A DNA stretch of 64,000 bases from Chondrosia reniformis (Eukaryota > Porifera > Demospongiae > Chondrillida > Chondrillidae). The notes beneath the pieces were generated by a model. That model was not told the DNA's origin, did no database searches, and worked only from the letters and a program-made list of their open reading frames with translations. The stretch spans positions 436,501 through 500,500 of the forward strand of contig OX359196.1 of assembly GCA_947172415.1 (NCBI GenBank), given 5' to 3'. Positions 55,206 to 64,000 of this stretch are shown here, in pieces. The position numbers were made by a program, and so were the translations under genes. The stretch's first letter is position 1. The number at the start of each line of letters is the position of its first letter.

Positions 55206-57900
55206 AAGGTATACAAAGTTAAAGTATGGTGAGATATAAGGCAAATTTTATGTTCCATCAAAATTTCAAAAACTCATTGAACATGCTCTATAGATGTCTG
55301 TGAATGCTGACACAAAGTGTTAGCTTCATATCTCTCCATTTGATAGAGTTACAGCCCGCAATGTACATTAAAGTCAGGTATACGAAATTAATGTATGGTG
55401 GGATATAAGGCAAATTTTATGCTCCATCAAAATTTCAAAAACCTATTGGACATTTTCTATAGCTGTCTGTGAATGCTGACACAAATTGTTAGCTTCATAT
55501 CTCTCCATTTGATAGAGTTACAGCCGGCAATGTACATTACATTCCAGTATACGAAATTAATATATGGTGAGATATAAAGAAATTTTATGTTCCATCAAAA
55601 TTTCAAAAACTCATTAGACATGCTCTATAGATGTCTGTTAATGCTGACACAAAGTGTTAGCTTCATATTTCTCCATTTGATAGAGTTACAGCCCTCAATA
55701 TACATTAAATTCTGGTATTCAAAGTTAATGTATGGTGAGATATAAGGCAAATTTTATGTTCCATCAAAATTTCAAAAACTCATTAGACATGCTCTATAGA
55801 TGTCTGTAAATGCTGACACAAAGTGTTAGCTTCATATCTCTCCATTTGATAGAGTTACAGCCCTCAATGTACATTAAATTCTGGTATTCAAAGTTAATGT
55901 ATGGTGAGAGATAAGGCAAATTTTATGTTCCATCAAAATTTCAAAAACCTATTGGACATTCTCTATAGATGTCTGTGAATGCTGACACAAAGTGTTAGCT
56001 TCATATCTCTCCATTTGATAGAGTGACAGCCCTCAATGTACATTAAATTCTGGTTTTCAAAGTTAATGTATGGTGAGAGATAAGGCAAATTTTATGTTCC
56101 ATCAAAATTTCAAAAACCTATTGGACATTCTCTATAGATGTCTGTGAATGTTGACACAAAGTGTTAGCTTCATATCTCTCCATTTGATAGAGTTACAGCC
56201 GGCAATGTACATTACATTCCAGTATACGAAATTAATGTATGGTGAGAGATAAGGCAAATTTTATGTTCCATCAAAATTTCAAAAACTCATTAGACATGCT
56301 CTATAGATGTCTGTGAATGCTGACACAAAGTGTTAGCTTCATATCTCTCTATTTGATAGAGATACAGCCCGCAATGTACATTAAATTCAGGTATACGAAA
56401 TTAATGTATGGTGAGAGATAAGGCAAATTTTAAGTTCCATCAAAATTTCAAAAACTCATTAGACATGCTCTATAGATGTCTGTTAATGCTGACACAAAGT
56501 GTTAGCTTCATATCTCTCCATTTGATAGAGTTACAGCCCTCAATATACATTAAATTCAGGTATTCAAAGTTAATGTATGGTGAGAGATAAGGCAAATTTT
56601 ATGTTCCATCAAAATTTCAAAAACTCATTAGACATGTTCTATAGGTGTCTGTAAATGCTGACACAAAGTGTTAGCTTCATATCTCTCCATTTGATAGAGA
56701 TACAGCCCGTAATGTACATTAAATTCAGGTATACGAAATTAATATAAGGTGAGAGATAAGGCAAATTTTATGCTCCATCAAAATTTCAAAAACCTATTGT
56801 CCATGTTCTATAGATGTCTCTGAATGCTGACACAAAGGTTTAGCTTCATATCTCTCCATTTGATAGAGTGACAGCCCTCAATGTACATTAAATTCTGGTA
56901 TACAAAGTTAATTAATGTATTGTGAGAGATAGGGCAAATTTAAAATTTCATCAAAATTTCAAAAACCCATTATCCATGTTCTAAAGATGTCTGTGAATGC
57001 TGACACAAAGGCTTAGGTTCATATCTCCCCATTTGATAGAGTCACAGTCCTCAATGTACATTAAATTCTGGTATACAAAGTTAATGTATTGTGAGAGATA
57101 GGGCAAATTTTAAATTTCATCAAAATTTCAAAAACCCATTGTCCATGTTCTATAGATGTCTGTGAATGCTGACACAAAGGTTTAGCTTCATATCTCTCCA
57201 TTTGATAGAGTGACAGTCCTCAATGTACATTAAATTCTGGTATACAAAGTTAATGTTTTGTGAGAGTTAAGGCAAATTTTAAATTTCCTGAAAATTTCAA
57301 AAACCCATTGTCCATGTTCTATAGATGTCTGTGAATGCTGACACAAAGGTTTAGCTTCATATCTCTCCATTTGATAGAGTGACAGCCCTCAATGTACATT
57401 AAATTCTGGTATACAAAGTTAATGTATTGTGAGAGATAGGGCAAATTTTAAATTTCATCAAAATTTCAAAAACCCATTGTCCATGTTCTATAGATGTCTG
57501 TGAATGCTGACACAAAGGTTTAGCTTCATATCTCTCCATTTGATAGAGTGACAGCCCTCAATGTACATTAAATTCTGATATACAAAGTTAATGTATTGTG
57601 AGAGATAGGGTAAATTTTAAATTTCATCAAAATTTCAAAAACCCATTGTCCATGTTCTATAGATGTCTGTGAATGCTGACACAAAGGTTTAGCTTCATAT
57701 CTCTCCATTTGATAGAGTGACAGTCCTCAATGTACATTAAATTCTGGTATACAAAGTTAATGTATTGTGAGAGATAGGGCAAATTTTAAGTTTTGTCAAA
57801 ATTTCAAAAACCCATTGTCCATGTTCTATAGATGTCTGTGAATGCTGACACAAAGGTTTAGCTTCATATCTCGCTATTTGATAGAGTTACAGAAATGCAG
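55206..57900 (+). repeat. Satellite array D (about 16 copies, two families)
   Basis: The left two thirds are diverged second-family monomers (ACACAAAGTGTTAGCTTC, ATTAATGTATGGTGAG, AGACATGCTCTATAG). The right third, from a chimeric monomer near 56790 (CCTATTGTCCATGTTC), are first-family monomers. Period stays at 169 bp. The order of families is opposite to arrays C and E. Confidence 0.94.
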
Positions 57901-59320
57901 TTAATGTACGGTTTTGTTAGAGAAAATTGCGTAATACTATATATGGCCGACCGTTAGAAGGTTTACAATATAGACAACATTCCATTCTATATCTGAAAAT
58001 CCAGAACACTTTCCAATTTTTTATACATAGGGATATGCACTGTGCAGTACTTGATTGTTATCGAAGTACTATCTATCCATATATAATATATGGATGTCGT
58101 TAAAGTGAAATTTTGCCGATCGACGGCCAACGAAACTCCAAAGAAAAAAAGTTGGACCATACCGAACGCTACCATCCACGACGCTCAGAGGCCGGGATCG
58201 GTGGTAACGCTCTGCCGAGTTGAGCTTTGGGTGTCACTTGCGTGAGAAGAACCAGTTCTTCTCGATATGGCCGACTCATATGAATCCTAAGATATCAGAT
58301 GCCAATCCCACATTACGTGGAACCCCCCCGAAATCCGGATTATTGGTGAGCACGTCTCTATGGCACCAACCGATTAGGAGACAGCTTCAGAGTCTAAGCG
58401 CTACCAACCTCTATGGGAACCGCAACCACCATAGAGATGTGTCCAGGTAGGCCTACTTTATAAGGTTTTTCGCTTCTATTATATGAAGTTTTGTCCAAAG
58501 AAAACGGTTGTGGTTAGGACCTTTTTTAATATATTTCTCCTTATTTCCAGATCAGTGAATTGTTTCAAGCAAGTTTAAAGACATAGGCAGTATTAGTGGT
58601 TCACCTGAAAACTGGGAAAAGCGAAAAAAATCCTGTAAGTGTCTTGATGGGCCGAGGAGAACGACTTTTCTGATCCCAATTATTTTCGAGAAATCGTCAA
58701 TTTATTCCACGTTAATTCCAGACCAGTGAATCGTTCCAAGCAATTTTACACACATACGCAGTATTTCCAATACATCTCAAAACTGTGGCAAATGGATAAA
58801 AGCCTGTATGTGTCTTGGTGGAGGGAGGAGAGCGACTTTTCATGAAACAGAAAACTAGAGATAGTGAGAGGTCCGATATTTATCGCCTTGACGATATTAA
58901 TGTCTATGATCGATATTTCAACTGACCCGGCTGTAGGAATTACTCTAAGTCTAATTCCAAAACTTAAGTTTTAGCGTAATGTACCGAGATTCAAATTTCT
59001 ATATATATACTAAATAATGTTTTCTTTAAAGAAACTGTAAGGTTTTTAAATATATATCCTGTCTATACATAAATAGATAGAGCAAATATGAGCATATATT
59101 TTACACTTCAAAAACCTTTCAGAAATGTTTCATACATGCCTGTGATTACTGATATAAAGTATTAGCTTCATAATGTTGGTGTTTGATAGAGTTACAGCCC
59201 TAAATGTACATTAACTACTAATAAACAAAGTTAATGTACTTATGTTTGGTGAGAAATAGGGCAAATTTTAAGTTCCATCAAAATTTCAAAAACTCATTGG
59301 ACATACTCCATAGGTGTCTG
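57901..59320 (+). repeat. Cap block 4
   Basis: Left part agrees with cap 3; the right part (from about 58500) agrees with caps 1 and 2, so it may be recombinant. Contains both hairpins and the diverged satellite remnant, then the junction to unit 4. Confidence 0.8.
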
Positions 59321-59366
59321 CCTATGGGTATATGAGTAGCATACGTATGTGGTATGTATGCTTTAG

Positions 59367-59688
59367 GAATGGAGGGGTCGCAGAATTGCCCATTAATTTT
59401 CCTGTCATGTGACCCCATGTGACTAAGACTAAATCAACCAATCAAATCAATCGGAAGTCTCTTCTAGTCCAATCCAGACTGAAACCACCTGTCCCACCTG
59501 TGCATCCACAGGAAGTGACTGCAGACAAAACAGGAAGTAATACAGGACCCACAAGGGCACTTCCTGTAAAGCCTAATACAAGGACAGTTACTCCTTTACC
59601 CCAAGCTCCCGGAGAGGCGAGTGCAAAGAACATACCTCTTCGGCCAGCCAGCACTTCACTGCAGTGCCATTCCACTCCAATCACTGAC
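59367..59688 (+). pseudogene. Truncated exon 5 copy (unit 4)
   Basis: Matches the start of exon 5 with the same 4-bp insertion, then breaks after CCAATCACTGAC and joins TGGAATTGTAGCTATAAT, a spacer sequence found at about 33409 in unit 2. Exons 6-7 are lost, with a different breakpoint from unit 2. Confidence 0.85.
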
Positions 59689-60247
59689 TGGAATTGTAGC
59701 TATAATATAATTAATTGTGGTTCAGTAAAAAAGGACCAATTTATTAAAGCTCAAACTTATAAGCTTTAATTTAGATAGTGTCTCCATGACATTTCTTAAT
59801 CGACTAGAGGACATTTGCTCCATTTTTGTTCTATACCTTTAGTGCCGCGTTGCTTATATCGTGCTTATGAACATGTGCGCTGGAAACTAACATATCTAGA
59901 CACACGTACTGGTACACGATATCCTGACATATCTTGGTAATGATGCCTGTGACTGCAGTCAAAGTACCGTGGGGACCGCGCAGGGTTAAAATCATCAAAA
60001 CTGTCCTATGAGGCACACACCAATACATCATGACAAATAAATCAGTTCAACAAAACATTAAGTCATCAATCAAAGGTCAACTAAATCTAGCAGTCCATAT
60101 CTTCAAAATAATCTTAAGGATTGAGTGATGCTTGCATCCTTGATCCAGAATGGCAATATATATATAGCCACGCATTCTTTATTTACTAATAATTTATATA
60201 TTATTAATTAAATAAGTTAAAGCATAAAGAGCTAGTATACCCTTCAT

Positions 60248-60284
<37 letters not shown>

Positions 60285-60688
60285 TATTCTTCTAGTTAAA
60301 AATAGATTTAAATTTGTTCGTGCAATGTAAGTAAATATATTACATCTACGTACTTATTCTAACTGATATATATACAGAGCAAGTTACAATATACTAATTA
60401 AGGTAATCTAATATAAATGAATAAATAAAAAATATAGTATAATTAAATAATTCATATGGCTCAAAGAAAGGATCTACAAGCAGAATGGTTATATTTTCAT
60501 CAAGTTTAGGGTATAAAACTCATTTTGAATTAAGAGACTTTTAATTTAGGCCTCCGTTTGTTAGAAAACGGAGGACAAAGTGTGCATATAAAAGGCCATA
60601 GGCCTAAAGAAAACCTATAGGCAATTTATATTCAAACCATATGTTATATTGATAAAAAAAAATTGTCAGATAACTATGAAAGGAACAT
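59689..60688. other. Unit 4 spacer with small membrane gene deleted
   Basis: The spacer follows units 1-3 to GCGCAGGGTTAAAA near 59990, then jumps to ACTGTCCTATGAGGCAC, the right arm of the hairpin element. The TATA promoter, the small membrane gene, the ATT tract and the left hairpin arm are therefore missing. The rest (60010-60688) is the AT-rich flank, including CCTCCGTTT/AAACGGAGG. Confidence 0.75.
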
Positions 60689-63600
60689 GTCTGTGAAAGC
60701 TGACAAAGTCAAAGCTTCATATCTTTAAATTTGATAGAGTGACAGCCCTCAATGTACATTAAATTCTGGTATACAAAGTTAATGTATTGTGAGAGATAGG
60801 GCAAATTTTAAATTTCATCAAAATTTCAAAAACCCATTATCCATGTTCTATAGATGTCTGTGAATGCCGACACAAAGGCTTAGGTTCATATCTCTCCATT
60901 TGATAGAGTGACAGTCCTCAATGTACATTAAATTCTGGTATACAAAGTTAATGTATTGTGAGAGATAGGGCAAATTTTAAATTTCATCAAAATTTCAAAA
61001 ACCCATTATCCATGTTCTATAGATGTCTGTGAATGCTGACACAAAGGCTTAGCTTCATATCTCTCCATTTGATAGAGTGACAGCCCTCAATGTACATTAA
61101 ATTCTGGTATACAAAGTTAATGTATTGTGAGAGATAGGGCAAATTTTAAATTTCATCAAAATTTCAAAAACCCATTATCCATGTTCTATAGATGTCTGTG
61201 TATGCTGACACAAAGGCTTAGCTTCATATCTCTCCATTTGATAGAGTGACAGTCCTCAATGTACATTAAATTCTGGTATACAAAGTTAATGTATATATAT
61301 TGTGAGAGAAAGGGCAAATTTTAAGTTTTGTCAAAGTTTCAAAAACCCATTGTCCATGTTCTATAGATGTCAGTGAATGCTGACACAAAGGTTTAGCTTC
61401 ATATCTCTCCATTTGATAGAGTGACAGCTCTCAATGTACATTAAATTCTGGTATACAAAGTTAATGTATTGTGAGAGATAGGGCAAATTTTAAGTTTCGT
61501 CAAAATTTCAAAAACCCATTATCCATGTTCTATAGATGTCTGTGAATGCTGACACAAAGCTTAGCTTCATATCTCCCCATTTGATAGAGTGACAGCCCTC
61601 AATGTACATTAAATTCTGGTATACAAAGATAATGTATTGTGAGAGATAATGCAAATTTTAAATTTCTTCAAAATTTCAAAAACCCATTGTCCATGTTCTA
61701 TAGATGTCTGTGAATGCTGACACAAAGGTTTAGCTTCATATCTCCCCATTTGATAGAGTGACAGTCCTCAATGTACATCAAATTCTGATATACAAAGTTA
61801 ATGTATTGTGAGAGATAGGGCAAATTTTAAGTTTTGTCAAAATTTCAAAAACCCATTGTCCATGTTCTATAGATGTCTGTGAATGCTGACACAAAGGTTT
61901 AGTTTCATATCTCCCCATTTGATAGAGTGACAGTCCTCAATGTACATTAACTTCTGATATACAAAGTTAATGTATTGTGAGAGATAGGGCAAATTTTAAG
62001 TTTTGTCAAAATTTCAAAAACCCATTATCCATGTTCTATAGATGTCTTTGAATGCTAACACAAAGGTTTAGTTTCATATCTCTCCATTTGATAGAGTGAC
62101 AGTCCTCAATGTACATTAAATTCTGGTATACAAAGTTAATGTATTGTGAGAGATAGGGCAAATTTTAAATTTCATCAAAATTTCAAAAACCCATTGTCCA
62201 TGTTCTATAGATGTCTGTGAATGCTGACACAAAGGTTTAGCTTCATATCTCTCCATTTGATAGAGTGACAGCCCTCAATGTACATTAAATTCTGGTATAC
62301 AAAGTTAATGTATTGTGAGAGATAGGGCAAATTTTAAGTTTTGTCAAAATTTCAAAAACCCATTGTCCATGTTCTATAGATGTCTGTGAATGCTGACACA
62401 AAGGTTTAGCTTCATATCTCCCCATTTGATAGAGTGACAGTCCTCAATGTACATTAATGTATGGTGAGAGATAGGGCAAATTTTATGCTCCATCAAAATT
62501 TCAAAAACCTATTGGACATTCTCTATAGATGTCTGTGAATGCTGACACAAAGTGTTAGCTTCATATCTCTCTATTTGATAGAGATACAGCCCGCAATGTA
62601 CATTAAATTCAGGTATACGAAATTAATGTATGGTGAGATATAAGGCAAATTTTATGTTACATCAAAATTTCAAAAACTCATTAGACATGCTCTATAGGTG
62701 TCTGTAAATGCTGACACAAAGTGTTAGCTTCATATCTCTCTATTTGATAGAGATACAGCCCACAATGTACATTAAATTCTGGTATACGAAATTAATGTAT
62801 GGTGAGAGATAGGGCAAATTTAAAGTTCCATCAAAATTTCAAAAACTCATTAGACATGCTCTATAGATGTCTGTTAATGCTGATACAAAGTGTTAGCTTC
62901 ATATCTCTCCATTTGATAGAGTTACAGCCCTCAATATACATTAAATTCAGGTATTCAAAGTTAATGTATGGTGAGAGATAAGGCAAATTTTATGTTCCAT
63001 CAAAATTTCAAAAACTCATTAGACATGCTCTATAGGTGTCTGTAAATGCTGACACAAAGTGTTGGCTTCATATCTTTCCATTTGATAGAGATACAGCCCG
63101 TAATGTACATTGAATTCAGGTATACGAAATTAATATAAGGTGAGAGATAGGCAAATTTTATGCTCCATCAAAATTTCAAAAACCTATTGGACATTCTCTA
63201 TAGATGTCTGTGAATGCTGACACAAAGTGTTAGCTTCATATCTCTCCATTTGATAGAGTTACAGCCGGCAATGTACATTACATTCCAGTATACGAAATTA
63301 ATGTATGGTGAGAGATAAGGCAAATTTTATGTTACATCAAAATTTCAAAAACTCATTAGACATGCTCTATAGATGTCTGTGAATGCTGACACAAACTGTT
63401 AGCTTCATATCTCTCTATTTGATAGAGATACAGCCAGCAATGTACATTAAATTCAGGTATACGAAATTAATGTATGGTGAGAGATAAGGCAAATTTTAAG
63501 TTCCATCAAAATTTCACAAACTCATTAGACATTCTCTATAGATGTCTGTTAATGCTGACACAAAGTGTTAGCTTCATATCTCTCCATTTGATAGAGATAC

Positions 63601-63954
63601 AGCCCGTAATGTACATTAAATTCAAGTATACGAAATTAATGTATGGTGAGAGATAGGGCAAATTTTAAGTTCCATCAAAATTTCAAAAACTCATTAGACA
63701 TGCTCTATAGATGTCTGTTAATGCTGTTAGCTTCATATCTCTCCATTTGATAGAGTTACAGCCCTCAATGTACATTAAATGCTGGTATTCAAAGTTAATG
63801 TATGGTGAGAGATAAGGCAAATTTTATGTTCCATCAAAATTTCAAAAACCTATTGGACATTCTCTATAGATGTCTGTGAATGCTGACACTAAGTCACAGC
63901 TTCATATATATCCAATTGATAGAGTTACAGAACTACAGTTAATGTATTGAATTG
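60689..63954 (+). repeat. Satellite array E (about 19 copies)
   Basis: 169-bp monomers of the first family to about 62450, then, through a shortened chimeric monomer (ACATTAATGTATGGTGAG), second-family monomers to the end. A monomer at about 61290 has a 6-bp ATATAT insertion, and one near 63725 lacks GACACAAAGT. Confidence 0.95.
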
Positions 63955-64000
63955 TTAGAGAAATTGCGTAATACTATATATGGCCGACCGTTAGAAGGTT
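63955..64000 (+). repeat. Start of cap block 5, cut by window end
   Basis: TAGAGAAATTGCGTAATACT and GGCCGACCGTTAGAAGGTT match the starts of caps 3 and 4, so the macro-array continues beyond the window. Confidence 0.85.

Noticed and set aside
56408-63656. Recurring 60-codon frames (MVRDKANFKFHQNFKNS...) in the second-family satellite
   Set aside because: The 169-bp period is not a multiple of three, so each frame is a chance run across about one monomer that stops in the next.
29889-63954. CRISPR array
   Set aside because: Monomers are contiguous 169-bp units with no unique spacers, in a eukaryotic genome with spliced genes; this is satellite DNA.
29889-63954. Calling the region a centromere
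   Set aside because: Monomer length and higher-order structure are suggestive only. The array is next to active-looking genes, and no chromatin evidence is available.

Overview
This is eukaryotic, metazoan DNA. It is AT-rich, its genes are split by short GT-AG introns (one GC-AG), and neighbouring genes are often only 100-400 bp apart. The gene set is animal: a metazoan-type histidase with a beta-grasp N-terminus, animal-type urocanase, a Spindly orthologue and ciliary microtubule inner proteins. Tight spacing, short introns and single-pass receptors with tyrosine-rich tails suggest a sponge or another early-branching animal. That placement is inference, not proof.

Bases 1-28,341 form a gene-dense half. 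In order: a four-exon PIERCE-family ciliary gene (-); a SPMIP1-like ciliary gene (+), sharing a 299-bp divergent promoter that holds a perfect RFX X-box; a five-exon type I membrane protein with a tyrosine-rich tail (+); a 20-exon histidine ammonia-lyase (-); an 18-exon urocanate hydratase (+), head-to-head with the lyase so that the first two steps of histidine catabolism share a 414-bp intergenic region; a 12-exon Spindly (SPDL1) gene (+) ending in a CaaX-like CRQQ; and a seven-exon gene (+) for an unrecognised disordered protein. I derived the exon structures by reading splice sites and phase by hand. All coding phases close correctly, but no transcript evidence was available. Introns carry many minisatellites (units of 15, 16, 21, 24, 25, 36 and 67 bp) and copies of one dispersed MITE-like repeat.

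Bases 27,065-64,000 are a tandem macro-array. The founding unit starts just before exon 5 of the last gene. It contains exons 5-7, a small one-exon membrane-protein gene with its own TATA promoter, an element with an (ATT)n tract and a 15-bp perfect hairpin, an AT-rich flank, an array of a 169-bp satellite, and a conserved cap block of about 1.4 kb. Further units start at about 32,921, 39,181 and 59,321. They carry decayed copies of the gene end and, in two cases, the small membrane gene. There are five satellite arrays (about 134 monomers, 22-23 kb), all in the same orientation. The largest contains an 8-monomer higher-order repeat of exactly 1,352 bp.

The most notable items are the satellite with higher-order structure co-amplified with a gene end and a small receptor-like gene, the X-box-driven divergent ciliary pair, and the head-to-head histidine-degradation pair.
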